This document shows, one piece after another, positions 9,346-17,891 of a stretch of 64,000 nucleotides of DNA. The position numbers and the translations under genes were made by a program. Numbering within the stretch: position 1 is the first letter of the stretch; every line of letters begins with the position of its first letter. The stretch is from Vibrio sonorensis (GTDB lineage: Bacteria > Pseudomonadota > Gammaproteobacteria > Enterobacterales > Vibrionaceae), in contig NZ_LJJE01000063.1 of assembly GCF_001854765.1 (NCBI RefSeq), positions 62,001 through 126,000 on the forward strand, in the 5' to 3' direction. The notes beneath the pieces were generated by a model, which made no database searches, was not told the DNA's origin, and saw nothing but the letters and a program-made list of their open reading frames with translations.

Positions 9346-10329
9346 CTATTTTCTCGACTCTCTTTGCTCGGCTTTTTTGCGTAGTTTCTCTTCTCTACGT
9401 TGTTGTGCCTGCGTATGCGCGTCACCACCTACATGAGAATTTCCTCTATCTTTTGCCAGAGACACTTGTTTTTCGCGTTCTCTAAAACGGGTGATCTGTT
9501 CTTCGCTGTGCGTTCCAAAGCACTTAGGGCAACTTACGCCTTTTTCGTACTTGTCCGACTGCATATCATCCAAAGTAATTGGGAGACGACAAGCGTTACA
9601 CATTTCGTAGTCGCCTCGCTCTAGCTGGTGGTTAACGGCAACACGTCCATCAAAAACGTAGCAGTCGCCCTTCCACAAGCTTTCTTCCTCTGGCACTTCT
9701 TCAAGGTACTTAAGGATACCGCCCTCTAGGTGATAGACCTCATCAAAACCTTGCTCCTTCATATAGGCAGTTGATTTTTCACAGCGTATGCCACCAGTGC
9801 AGAACATGGCTACCTTTTTATGCTTGGCAGGGTCCATATTGTTCTTTACATAGTCTGGAAACTCTCGAAATGTTTCGGTGTCTGGGTTTACTGCGCCTTC
9901 AAAAGTGCCAATTTCAATTTCGTAATCGTTACGCGTATCTACCACAAATACTTCTGGATCGGAGATTAGTGCGTTCCACTCTTCTGGCTTTACGTAGGTA
10001 CCAACAACATGGCGAGGGTCAATGCCTTCGACGCCCATAGTAACGATCTCTTTTTTTAGTTTTACCTTAGTGCGATTAAATGGCTGTTGATCGGTGTAAG
10101 ACTCCTTGTAAACGGTGTCTTTAAGGCGTGGTTCTTGGTTCAGCCAATTTAGCAAGGTATCAATACCTTCTCTGGTAGAAGCTACCGTACCATTTATCCC
10201 TTCAGAAGCGAGAAGCAGAGTTCCGCGAATCTGATTCGCCTCCATCAACTCGGTAATTGGTGCTCGCAATGCCTCATGGTCGTTAAGCTCGACAAATTTG
10301 TAGAGAGCACAGACAACGATTTGGCTCAT
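9346..10329 (-). CDS. trhO: tRNA uridine(34) hydroxylase TrhO (YceA), rhodanese family
   Basis: 327 residues from ATG 10329, chosen over an upstream in-frame start because AGAGGA precedes it and [13 protein letters not shown] is the family start. Parts: N-terminal acylphosphatase-like domain (about 1-95), rhodanese domain with the active loop FCTGGIRC (Cys177, Cys183), and a C-terminal region with two Cys pairs (MCNAC and SCPKC) and a basic tail. In E. coli this enzyme makes 5-hydroxyuridine at the wobble position of tRNAs, the first step to cmo5U. It is monocistronic, convergent with the HPr gene. Confidence 0.93.
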   Translation of the reverse strand: MSQIVVCALYKFVELNDHEALRAPITELMEANQIRGTLLLASEGINGTVASTREGIDTLLNWLNQEPRLKDTVYKESYTDQQPFNRTKVKLKKEIVTMGVEGIDPRHVVGTYVKPEEWNALISDPEVFVVDTRNDYEIEIGTFEGAVNPDTETFREFPDYVKNNMDPAKHKKVAMFCTGGIRCEKSTAYMKEQGFDEVYHLEGGILKYLEEVPEEESLWKGDCYVFDGRVAVNHQLERGDYEMCNACRLPITLDDMQSDKYEKGVSCPKCFGTHSEEQITRFREREKQVSLAKDRGNSHVGGDAHTQAQQRREEKLRKKAEQRESRK

Positions 10330-10680
10330 GGGGAATCCTCTTATGGGTGGCGTACCTATGGTACGTACGTTTAGTAAATGTAGATTGCGGCGCATTGTAG
10401 CGAAATGTTAGGCCGACAAATACCGAGAGAAAATAGGGTTTTGACCAATGTTTTGTTCAACAATTAAACTTTATGCATATTGTAAAAATGTCAGATTGAT
10501 CACAAAATTAAAAAACTATAAAAATGACCTAAGTTGTTGATATTAAATGACTAAGTGTATTTTTGGCCAAAGGTTACGATCGTTATAGGATTATCTCATC
10601 CATAGCGCGCAAGGGGTTAAAGAAGTGTCAACAGTACGGTGAGTAATAATTAATCACTCAGCAGAAAAGTAAAATAAATT
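10330..10680. other. Divergent promoter region between trhO and nrdA
   Basis: About 350 bases before the mapped nrdA operators. It must hold the trhO promoter and probably the upstream part of the nrdA promoter. No gene or structured RNA was recognised. Confidence 0.4.
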
Positions 10681-10699
10681 TGAAATGAAAATCATTATC
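10681..10699 (+). promoter_or_regulatory. Predicted Fur box
   Basis: TGAAATGAAAATCATTATC matches 15 of 19 positions of the Fur consensus GATAATGATAATCATTATC, with an intact right half. It lies 61 bases before nrdA. Iron control would make sense for an iron- or manganese-dependent class I reductase. Confidence 0.55.
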
Positions 10700-10712
10700 A
10701 ACTAGATCTAAT

Positions 10713-10760
10713 TGCGCACATATGGTGTTTAACTAGAAAATAAAACACAAGATATAGTTA
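10713..10760 (+). promoter_or_regulatory. Possible tandem NrdR boxes
   Basis: ACACAAGATATAGTTA (10745-10760) matches 13 of 16 positions of the NrdR box ACACWATATATWGTGT. A weaker second element, TGCGCACATATGGTGT, lies 32 bases upstream (10713-10728), 9 of 16, mainly in its right half. NrdR boxes normally come as pairs about three helical turns apart, which this spacing fits. The proximal box touches the nrdA start codon. Confidence 0.5.
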
Positions 10761-13015
10761 TGGACGTTATAAAAAGAGACGGTAGAAAGGAAAAGGCAAG
10801 CCTAGATAAGGTTACACGACGCGCAGAGGCGTTAGCAGATGGCCTTAAAGTAGAACCAATCGCAGTTGCTCAGCGAGTGGTTAGCGGTTTGTACGATGGC
10901 ATTAAAGTTACAGAAATCGATGTGTTTCTTGCAGAAACAGCAGCAAGTATGGCTGCAGAACATCCTGATTACAGTAACCTTGCTGCTCGGGTCATGGTTA
11001 GCTCACTTCAAAAGGAAACAAAAGGGTTTGTTGAAGCGACAAAACAGCTACAAAAAATAGGCATCTTAGACGATGATTACGTGGCATTTGTTGAAAGTAA
11101 TGCAACACAACTTCAAGAAATCATTGATTATACGCGCGATTATCGCTTTGACTATTTTGGCTTTAAAACACTAGAGCGTTCTTACCTTCTCAAGGTAAAC
11201 GGTGAAATCGCTGAGCGTCCTCAAGATATGTTCCTAAGGGTTGCAATAGCAGTAGCAGGCAGTGATTTCGATGAGATTAAAGAGCTGTACGATTTGGTCA
11301 GTCTTGGCTATTACACTCACGCAACGCCAACTTTGTTCAATGCTGGATGCAAAATGCAGCAGTTGTCGAGTTGCTTCTTGTTGGCGATGGAAGACGATTC
11401 TATTGCTGGTATTTATGACACGCTTAAAGACTGCGCTTTAATTTCAAAGTCCGCGGGTGGTATCGGTTTACACATTCACAATATCAGAGCAAGTGGTGCA
11501 CCAATAGTTGGAACAAATGGTGTTTCAAACGGTATTGTACCAATGCTAAAAGTGTTTAACGAAACCGCTCGATATGTTGATCAGGGCGGCGGCAAACGCA
11601 AAGGCTCTTTTGCCATCTACTTAGAACCTTGGCATGCGGATATTGAAAACTTTTTGGATCTGCGTAAAAACCACGGTAAAGAGGAGTTCCGTGCACGGGA
11701 CTTATTCCTGGCGCTTTGGGTTCCTGACCTATTTATGCAACGCGTGGAAGAAGATGGCGACTGGACACTGTTTAGTGAGCACAATGCAAAAGGGCTATCA
11801 GATGTCTATGGCGCAGAATTTGTAAAACTATACGAAAGATACGAAGCTCAGGGCTTAGGTATCAAGACGGTTAAAGCTCGTCAGCTGATGACTCAAATCA
11901 TAGAGTCACAAGCGGAAACGGGTACGCCTTACATGCTGTACAAAGACGCGTGTAATGAAAAATCTAACCAGAAGAATCTGGGAACGATTAAATCGAGTAA
12001 CTTGTGCGCAGAAATCATGGAGGTCTCTACTCCTACGGAAACTGCTGCTTGTAACCTTGCATCGATTGCCTTGCCTTCATTTGTAGATGATAACGGCTTT
12101 AACTTTGAGAAACTTCACCAAGTGACCAAGGTGGCGATCAAAAATTTAGATCGAGTGATTGACGTCAATTATCACCCCACGGATAAGATCGAAAAGTCTA
12201 ATCATGCGCACCGACCGATAGGCCTTGGTGTTCAGGGATTGGCAGATGTCTTCTTTAAACTGAAATTGCCATACGACAGTGCTAAAGCAGGTGAGATAAA
12301 CCGAGATATTGCTGAAACCATGTATCACGCCGCGTTGGAATCTTCCTGTGAAATAGCGAAAAGCAAAGGCTGCTATGAAAGCTACGACGGCTCACCGTTA
12401 AGCCAAGGAAAATTTCAGTTTGACTTGTGGGGCGAGAAGCCAAGTAGCCGTTGGGATTGGGATACTTTAAAGCAGAACATCGCAGAAAACGGCGTTCGCA
12501 ACTCTTTGCTTATTGCCCAAATGCCAACAGCTTCGACTGCGCAAATTTTGGGTAATACCGAAGCATTTGAGGCTCAGACTAGCAACATATACAAACGCCA
12601 GACCTTATCGGGTGAGTTTATCCTTGTTAACCGTTACTTGGTTGAGGAGTTGGAGTCTATCGGCTTGTGGAACGAAAGTACGAGAGACGCGCTTATCCTC
12701 AATAATGGCTCGGTTCAAGATATTCAAGACATACCAGAAAACGTGCGAGAAATTTACCGCACCGTATGGGAGATTTCGCAAAAAGTCATCATTGATATGT
12801 CGGCAGCCCGGGGACCATACGTGTGTCAGTCACAAAGCCTTAACCTATGGCTTGCGACTCCAACCTTTGCTCAAATTAATGCCATGCATTTCTACGCTTG
12901 GAAGCAAGGGTTAAAAACAGGTATGTATTACCTGCGTACCAAACCATCGACCAACGCCGTCAAAGTGACAGTAGGTCAGCAGCAAGATGAAGACTGTCTG
13001 AACTGTGGTGCTTAA
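10760..13015 (+). CDS. nrdA: Ribonucleoside-diphosphate reductase large subunit, eukaryote-type
   Basis: 751 residues. An N-terminal ATP-cone (MDVIKRDGRKEKASLDKV) precedes the catalytic barrel. Active-site residues are visible: Cys205 (LSSC), Asn414-Cys416-Glu418 (SNLCAEI) and Cys431 (AACNLAS), with the shuttle pair C746LNC749 at the C-terminus. Phrases such as KSNQKNLGTIKSSNLC, PMPTASTAQILGN and FYGWKQGLKTGMYYLR-like AWKQGLKTGMYYLR are those of eukaryotic R1 rather than E. coli NrdA. It reduces ribonucleotides to deoxyribonucleotides with NrdB 12 bases downstream. Fur-like and NrdR-like sites precede it. Most vibrios carry an E. coli-like nrdAB, so this may be a second, acquired reductase; that copy is not in the window. 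Confidence 0.93.
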   Translation: MDVIKRDGRKEKASLDKVTRRAEALADGLKVEPIAVAQRVVSGLYDGIKVTEIDVFLAETAASMAAEHPDYSNLAARVMVSSLQKETKGFVEATKQLQKIGILDDDYVAFVESNATQLQEIIDYTRDYRFDYFGFKTLERSYLLKVNGEIAERPQDMFLRVAIAVAGSDFDEIKELYDLVSLGYYTHATPTLFNAGCKMQQLSSCFLLAMEDDSIAGIYDTLKDCALISKSAGGIGLHIHNIRASGAPIVGTNGVSNGIVPMLKVFNETARYVDQGGGKRKGSFAIYLEPWHADIENFLDLRKNHGKEEFRARDLFLALWVPDLFMQRVEEDGDWTLFSEHNAKGLSDVYGAEFVKLYERYEAQGLGIKTVKARQLMTQIIESQAETGTPYMLYKDACNEKSNQKNLGTIKSSNLCAEIMEVSTPTETAACNLASIALPSFVDDNGFNFEKLHQVTKVAIKNLDRVIDVNYHPTDKIEKSNHAHRPIGLGVQGLADVFFKLKLPYDSAKAGEINRDIAETMYHAALESSCEIAKSKGCYESYDGSPLSQGKFQFDLWGEKPSSRWDWDTLKQNIAENGVRNSLLIAQMPTASTAQILGNTEAFEAQTSNIYKRQTLSGEFILVNRYLVEELESIGLWNESTRDALILNNGSVQDIQDIPENVREIYRTVWEISQKVIIDMSAARGPYVCQSQSLNLWLATPTFAQINAMHFYAWKQGLKTGMYYLRTKPSTNAVKVTVGQQQDEDCLNCGA

Positions 13016-13027
13016 TAAGGATTTATT

Positions 13028-13960
13028 ATGATTGTTAAAAACAAATTTAGCCTGTTTCCGATCCAGTACGAAGAGATTTGGGATGCATACAAAACTCACG
13101 AGGCGGCATTTTGGACAACAGAAGAACTTGATTTCGCCCAAGACTTAGCCGATCTAGAAAAGCTTGGAGAAGGTGAAAAACACTTTATTCGACACGTATT
13201 GGCATTTTTTGCGCAAAGCGAAGGCATGATCAATGAGAACTTATTAACGCGTTTCTATGGTGAAATTGAAATAGCGGAAGCGCGTTGCTTCCTTGCACTT
13301 CAAGCGTTTAACGAAGTCATTCACGCGGAAACTTATGCGCTTCAGTTGGAGACGTATATTCCCGACGTGGAAGAGCGAGAAAGGCTGTTTAACGCTATCG
13401 ATAATGTTCCTACTGTGAAACGCAAAGCCCAGTGGGTTATGAAATGGATCTCTTCGGATCGACCGCTACCTATGCGCCTTATCGCGTTTGGCTTAGTGGA
13501 AGGTCTGTTTTTCGCTGGCAGTTTTTGTGCGATTTACTACTTCCGCAAACGCGGATTGCTGGCAGGTTTAGCGGCCAGTAATGATCTGATTGCCCGCGAT
13601 GAAGGCTTGCACTTTAGCTTCTCTGCGCTGCTGTTTAAAACCTTGGGTCAAGGACAGGTAACTCAAGCTCAGTTCGAAGAAATCTGCCGCGAAGCGGTTT
13701 CAATAGAAAAAGAGTTTGTCACCGAAGCTCTACCAGTAGACCTGATCGGAATGAATGCTGAACTAATGTGTCAGTACATTGAACACACCGCCGATGTTAT
13801 TGCGGGGCTGTTTGGCTTTAGCCCAGTATTTGGTACTGAGAACCCATTTGATTATATGCGTCTATTAGATATGGAAGGAAAAACAAACTTCTTCGAAAAG
13901 CGTGTGACCGAATACAAGCGTCCACAAGAAAGACAACTGAGCTTTGATGCGGAGTTCTAA
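13028..13960 (+). CDS. nrdB: Ribonucleoside-diphosphate reductase small subunit, eukaryote-type
   Basis: 310 residues, ferritin-like. Metal ligands by alignment with R2: Glu65 (QSEGMINENL), Glu96 and His99 (NEVIH), Glu158 (VEGLFF), Glu192 and His195 (RDEGLH), with the radical tyrosine Tyr103 (AETYAL). The first ligand is Glu where E. coli and mammalian R2 have Asp. The C-terminal tail LSFDAEF resembles the eukaryotic R1-docking peptide FTLDADF and not that of E. coli. It supplies the radical for NrdA. It overlaps in operon order with nrdA upstream and the glutaredoxin gene one base downstream. Confidence 0.93.
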   Translation: MIVKNKFSLFPIQYEEIWDAYKTHEAAFWTTEELDFAQDLADLEKLGEGEKHFIRHVLAFFAQSEGMINENLLTRFYGEIEIAEARCFLALQAFNEVIHAETYALQLETYIPDVEERERLFNAIDNVPTVKRKAQWVMKWISSDRPLPMRLIAFGLVEGLFFAGSFCAIYYFRKRGLLAGLAASNDLIARDEGLHFSFSALLFKTLGQGQVTQAQFEEICREAVSIEKEFVTEALPVDLIGMNAELMCQYIEHTADVIAGLFGFSPVFGTENPFDYMRLLDMEGKTNFFEKRVTEYKRPQERQLSFDAEF

Positions 13961-13961
13961 A

Positions 13962-14203
13962 ATGAAAATTGAAATGTATAGCAAAGACAATTGCTCACAA
14001 TGTGTCAGTGCTGCGCAGTGGTTAACGAGCCAAGGACTGCCATTGCAAACGCTAAAATTAGATATAGATTTTAGTCGAGAAACATTATTGTCCATTTTTC
14101 CTCGGGCCCTACCTATCCCCAATTTTCTGTGAATGGTCAACCAGTCGGCGACTTTAATCAGTTAAAAGCGTCCTTGGCGTTTACCCAAGAACCCGCATTT
14201 TAA
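13962..14203 (+). pseudogene. NrdC-like glutaredoxin, frameshifted
   Basis: ATG 13962 starts one base after the nrdB stop. The first frame gives MKIEMYSKDNCSQCVSAAQWL with the redox motif CSQC, then stops at 14132. Restoring one C in the CCCC of CCTATCCCC near 14116-14119 gives LPIPQFSVNGQPVGDFNQL, the expected glutaredoxin cis-proline and C-terminal part, ending at 14203 for about 80 residues. Its place in the operon makes it the probable electron donor for the reductase. A one-base loss in a C-run may be a sequence error. Confidence 0.8.
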
Positions 14204-14221
14204 ATTGACGTCTAGCGTTAG

Positions 14222-14254
14222 AAAAACGGCTTCATTTTATGAGGCCGTTTTTAT
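14222..14254 (+). terminator. Terminator of the nrd operon
   Basis: ACGGCTTCAT / ATGAGGCCGT stem with one G-U pair, preceded by A-run and followed by TTTTTATT, 20 bases after the glutaredoxin stop. Confidence 0.88.
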
Positions 14255-14384
14255 TATAAGCACTAAGTAAAAGATCGAGTTCTAGGCAAACTAATAAAAC
14301 AATAGAATTATATTGATATGTTGTCGTAGCAAAAATCCCTGAATAATCATTTTTTGTCTATAAAAACAAACAGGTTGAATATTT

Positions 14385-15371
14385 ATGGGATTTAATAAAC
14401 TGACAACGTTGATACTGCCAATGATTTTTGTTCCAGTATCTGCGCTGGCTGATCAACAGATCTACAACAGGGATGCTTTTTACGTCGGGGCTGATGTGGG
14501 GCTGAGTTCATGGTATGACTTGTGCGATGATGCCAATGATACTCTCGCTTGCGATGACTCAAGCTTAGCTTATTTTGGTAAGTTTGGTTATCGTTTCTCG
14601 GAAGGAGCTCGATTGGAGCTTGATGCAGGCAAAATAGGCGATTTTACAAAAAATGCCATCGATGGTGATGTGTTATCGGTCGCTGCGCGAATGGGATATG
14701 ACTTTTATTCTGTCGATGCACATCAGTTTACCGGCTACTTAGGTCTAAAGTGGCGAGATTTTGAAAGTGTTATAAAGGAAGTTGATGACTTTGCACCAGA
14801 ATTAGGTATTGGATATCAATACTATTTGACTCCTGCATTCAGTTTGGGTCTAAGCTATTTCCACGGTTTAGATATATCAGACAACGATGAGTTTGGGATC
14901 CTAAAAGCGGGCTTCCATTATTACTTTGGGCAAAAAGATGATGCGATCAAAGAATCCGTTGAGCCAAGACCTGTCGCTGTAGTTGAAGATCCTAAACCAG
15001 AGCCGGTTCGTAAAGAGCTGACAAATCAAGAAAAGCTTGAGCAAAACATCGCGACCAACATCTATTTTGGTTCATCGAGCGCGAGCCCGAGAGGACTGCA
15101 ATTTTTATCTGATGTGATTGACTATATGAAGGACAACAAGGAAGTAAAAGTTCATTTGGTTGGTCACACCGACTCCGTGGGCAGCGCTGCAAGTAATATG
15201 CGTTTATCTGTTGATAGGGCAAATGCGGTACGTTCTTATTTAATGAGCCAAGGTGTGAGTCAAAATCGTATCATGACGTCGGGCAAAGGCGAAACTCAGC
15301 CGATTGCGTCAAATGAAACGAGTCACGGTCGGTTACTCAACCGACGCGTAGAGTTAACGACCTTCGATTAA
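14385..15371 (+). CDS. OmpA-family outer-membrane protein
   Basis: 328 residues. Signal peptide at 1-22 (cleavage after SALA), an eight-strand-type barrel region at about 27-185 with alternating aromatic strands, a proline-rich hinge with VEPRPVAVVEDPKPEPV at about 193-210, and a C-terminal OmpA peptidoglycan-binding domain (NIYFGSSSASP, LVGHTDSVGS, LSVDRANAVRSYL, NRRVEL). It should tether the outer membrane to peptidoglycan. Acidic residues cluster in the early barrel loops. It is monocistronic with its own terminator. Confidence 0.9.
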   Translation: MGFNKLTTLILPMIFVPVSALADQQIYNRDAFYVGADVGLSSWYDLCDDANDTLACDDSSLAYFGKFGYRFSEGARLELDAGKIGDFTKNAIDGDVLSVAARMGYDFYSVDAHQFTGYLGLKWRDFESVIKEVDDFAPELGIGYQYYLTPAFSLGLSYFHGLDISDNDEFGILKAGFHYYFGQKDDAIKESVEPRPVAVVEDPKPEPVRKELTNQEKLEQNIATNIYFGSSSASPRGLQFLSDVIDYMKDNKEVKVHLVGHTDSVGSAASNMRLSVDRANAVRSYLMSQGVSQNRIMTSGKGETQPIASNETSHGRLLNRRVELTTFD

Positions 15372-15389
15372 AAATGACGATTGGAATGG

Positions 15390-15420
15390 AGCTGGCTTGT
15401 ATTTTGAGCCAGCTTTTTTT
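15390..15420 (+). terminator. Terminator of the OmpA-like gene
   Basis: AGCTGGCT / AGCCAGCT stem with a 9-base loop followed by TTTTTTT. Confidence 0.92.
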
Positions 15421-15665
15421 GTGCGGTAAGTTGCATTTTACAGAGCAACACAAAACTGAAAAAGTCGATTCACCACCATCAAGTCTCACTTATATCCAAC
15501 TGCTTTGTTCTTCAATTCCTTGCTATTACTGCAAATATGCACATGATTGCGGTATGGGGTGCTGTTATTTTGGCCTGTTTCTCAAAAAATAAAATGCAAG
15601 ATGAACGGAATTATTATTCTGGTAGATTGAACTAAGGTCTCATTTTTAATGGTATTGGTTGCAGT

Positions 15666-16094
15666 ATGGGAAAGCTATCATCGTCTCTGATGGAATTATT
15701 TGGCATTGGTGCCAATAAGGCCAAAAAAACCAACACAGTTCGAACGGAGTTTTATCGTGGTCATTTGTTGAAGCGCAACATTGCCCATTTAGAAAACTGG
15801 AGCGTAGATATTGCTGACAAATGTTTTGTGGGAAAACTTGAATACATTAAGATGTCGGTAGATCAATGGTGTGACAACAAAGTGATCGTTCCACCTGACT
15901 ACTTTGAAAAGAACGTCAAAGAGCATAAAGAGAATCAAACCGTCGAATACAAAGGTTTTGTTATCAAAAATGATACCGGAAAGCGCAATGATTGGTATGC
16001 GACTTATCGCGGCCGCTTGATGAAAGGTTGTAGAAAAAAAATCGAGCAAGCGATTGATGAGATAAGGGAGCGCGAACTGGCTGCGAGAGACTAA
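15666..16094 (+). CDS. Small two-repeat hypothetical protein (DUF3319-like)
   Basis: 142 residues, basic, no signal peptide. Residues about 28-72 (FYRGHLLKRN...SVDQWCDN) and about 94-135 (EYKGFVIKND...KIEQAIDEI) are two copies of one unit: aromatic-Tyr-(R/K)-G start, a Trp in the middle and a helix at the end. This pattern is like Vibrio proteins annotated DUF3319, from memory and not verified. No function can be given. It stands alone between the OmpA-like gene and arfB, in the same direction. Confidence 0.65.
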   Translation: MGKLSSSLMELFGIGANKAKKTNTVRTEFYRGHLLKRNIAHLENWSVDIADKCFVGKLEYIKMSVDQWCDNKVIVPPDYFEKNVKEHKENQTVEYKGFVIKNDTGKRNDWYATYRGRLMKGCRKKIEQAIDEIRERELAARD

Positions 16095-16187
16095 GTTTTA
16101 AATCATCTTAATTACATGGATTTGACAGTCACTTTTCCCACTTCATAGTGGTATTATCTCTTCGGCTCCGTTGAGGTAAAGAAGACA

Positions 16188-16598
16188 ATGCTGAAGATAT
16201 CTAATAAGGTCGCAATTCCTGACCATGAAATTGAAATGACCGCAGTAAGAGCCATGGGATCGGGTGGTCAAAAAGTTAACAAAACCAGCAGTGCGGTCCA
16301 CTTGAAATTTGATGTACCCAAATCGAGCCTACCTGAATTTTACAAAGAAAAACTGCTACGCCTGAATGACTCGAGGGTCAGTAAAGATGGTGTCATTGTT
16401 ATTAAATCCCAATCTTACCGATCTCAGCAGATGAATCGGGATGATGCATTGCTCAGACTACAGCAGATGATCGCTTCGGTTAATGTTGTCCAGAAAGCGA
16501 GACGCGCGACCAAGCCAACAAAAAATTCCCAAAAAAGACGTGTGGATAACAAGAAGAAAAAAGGTCAGGTTAAATCGCTACGCCAAAAAGTGGTTTAG
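16188..16598 (+). CDS. arfB: Alternative ribosome-rescue factor ArfB (YaeJ)
   Basis: 136 residues. RAMGSGGQKVNKTSSAVHL carries the catalytic GGQ at 26-28, and the C-terminus is a long basic tail (RRATKPTKNSQKRRVDNKKKKGQ) that in E. coli ArfB enters the empty mRNA channel. It hydrolyses peptidyl-tRNA on stalled ribosomes. The short length and lack of codon-recognition domains separate it from release factors RF1/RF2. Confidence 0.93.
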   Translation: MLKISNKVAIPDHEIEMTAVRAMGSGGQKVNKTSSAVHLKFDVPKSSLPEFYKEKLLRLNDSRVSKDGVIVIKSQSYRSQQMNRDDALLRLQQMIASVNVVQKARRATKPTKNSQKRRVDNKKKKGQVKSLRQKVV

Positions 16599-16671
16599 GC
16601 GATAATGGGGCGATGTCACGGTACTTTATTTGGGCGAAGCAAGCTTCGCCACACGTGAAATACAACTGGTG

Positions 16672-17214
16672 TTAAAACACGCCATTGGCATTTTGAATGT
16701 CGCCTCCAGAAAATAGTGAATATAAACGCATTGTAAAGTCTAGTGCCTGAATTGAGTCCCAGTGTTCAACAATTTTCCCATCTTCAATTCGCCACTTGTC
16801 TATGATATTCATGCCTTTTTCATCATTTCCTCTATCTTCTCTGTTCAGAGTGGCGTGTGAGTGAAAGATGACATAATCACCGTCTGCATAGATGTGCTTA
16901 ACGTCGTACGTATAGTCTGGATAGTCTTCTACGAACTCTTGTAAGAATCCGACAAGACCGGAAATTTTATCAGGTAGGTTTCGATTGTGCTGAACGTAAG
17001 CGCTACTGTTGTAGTTTTCTAATATGTACTCAAAGTCGTGGTCGTTCATAAGATGCTGGACAAAATCTGTCACGATTCGAGCATTCTCTTTCTCTTGTTC
17101 CGACCAATTTGGTTTTTGTAAAACGTTTAAGTCTATGGTGAGCTTTTCTTGTTCTGATGCAAAAGCAAACACACTGGTCAACAGAAGCATTACTGATACA
17201 AAAGATTTCAACAT
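16672..17214 (-). CDS. Exported SnoaL/NTF2-like protein
   Basis: 180 residues with a signal peptide (MLKSFVSVMLLLTSVFAFA). The rest has the SnoaL-like pattern: IVTDFVQHLMNDHDFEYI, YVQHNRNLPD, IYADGDYVIFHSHAT and KWRIEDGKIVEHWDSIQ, typical of predicted polyketide-cyclase-like NTF2 folds. No enzyme activity is established for this exported group. It is divergent from an HxlR regulator, and a palindrome lies between them, so it is the probable target of that regulator. Confidence 0.8.
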   Translation of the reverse strand: MLKSFVSVMLLLTSVFAFASEQEKLTIDLNVLQKPNWSEQEKENARIVTDFVQHLMNDHDFEYILENYNSSAYVQHNRNLPDKISGLVGFLQEFVEDYPDYTYDVKHIYADGDYVIFHSHATLNREDRGNDEKGMNIIDKWRIEDGKIVEHWDSIQALDFTMRLYSLFSGGDIQNANGVF

Positions 17215-17265
17215 GGTGCACTCCTCTGGTATAAAATGAGCTGGGAAGTATACATTTTTAGTTAT

Positions 17266-17282
17266 GGTAACTATTAGTAACC
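17266..17282. promoter_or_regulatory. Probable HxlR operator
   Basis: GGTAACTATTAGTAACC is a 17-base palindrome with one mismatched pair, in the 150-base gap between the divergent SnoaL-like and HxlR genes. The position fits autoregulation plus control of the neighbour. Confidence 0.5.
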
Positions 17283-17365
17283 TGCGTTACAAGAAGGCAC
17301 ATTATTGTGGTGTAGGCACATTTTGGTAACCCAAAATTCTTCGCAACATAAAGTAGAGAGAAACA

Positions 17366-17734
17366 ATGAAAGAACAGAGAAGAGTGTTTTACAACGATGA
17401 ATCGTGTCCGGTTCGCAACGTGGTAGCGCAGATAGGCGATAAGTGGTCAATGCTAATTTTGTTTGCATTAGTGGATGGCCCAGACAGGTTTAATTCCCTC
17501 AAATCAAGAATTAATGGCATATCTCAACGTATGCTGACGCAAACGCTCAGAGATCTAGAACGCGAAGGCTACGTCAATCGTACCGTTTACCCAGAAGTCC
17601 CCGTCAAAGTGGAGTACGAACTGACCGAAATGGGGCAAGGTATTGTTAATCCGCTATATCAACTCGTGTTATGGGCTGAAGAACACAAAGTAAAGATCGA
17701 ACAAGCCAGAGAAGCTTACGACAATCGAAAATAA
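17366..17734 (+). CDS. HxlR-family transcriptional regulator
   Basis: 122 residues with the family opening ESCPVRNVVAQIGDKWSMLILFAL, including the conserved Cys. The winged helix follows (RFNSLKSRINGISQRMLTQTLRDLEREGYV), then a wing strand KVEYELTEMG and a dimerisation helix. HxlR proteins usually sense reactive electrophiles or quinones through that Cys and repress a divergent gene; here the candidate is the SnoaL-like gene. Confidence 0.9.
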   Translation: MKEQRRVFYNDESCPVRNVVAQIGDKWSMLILFALVDGPDRFNSLKSRINGISQRMLTQTLRDLEREGYVNRTVYPEVPVKVEYELTEMGQGIVNPLYQLVLWAEEHKVKIEQAREAYDNRK

Positions 17735-17828
17735 CGTTTAACCGCAACATGAACGTGCGTTACAAATACCCAAGTTTTCGTTATTAGATGTACGGTTTTC
17801 TAGTCGGAAGCAGGATCTTTTGACAAAG

Positions 17829-17874
17829 TTTGATTATCAAAATATATTTAAGCTAGTAATATTTGATTATCAAA
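17829..17874 (+). promoter_or_regulatory. Twin palindromic operators of the DmeF-MarR operon
   Basis: The 13-base palindrome TTTGATTATCAAA occurs twice, identically, at 17829-17841 and 17862-17874, 33 bases apart (about three helical turns). Both lie just before the cation-efflux gene whose operon ends with a MarR regulator, so they are the likely MarR sites. Confidence 0.7.
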
Positions 17875-17891
17875 CTAAATGGGAAGGCAAT

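Noticed and set aside
15374..15592. 72-codon plus-strand frame after the OmpA-like gene
   Set aside because: It starts before and runs through the strong terminator at 15390-15420, has no ribosome site and no recognisable motif.
17820..17891. N-terminal extension of the DmeF frame
   Set aside because: It would include the twin operator palindromes in the coding part and lacks a ribosome site, while GTG 17892 has GGAAGG.
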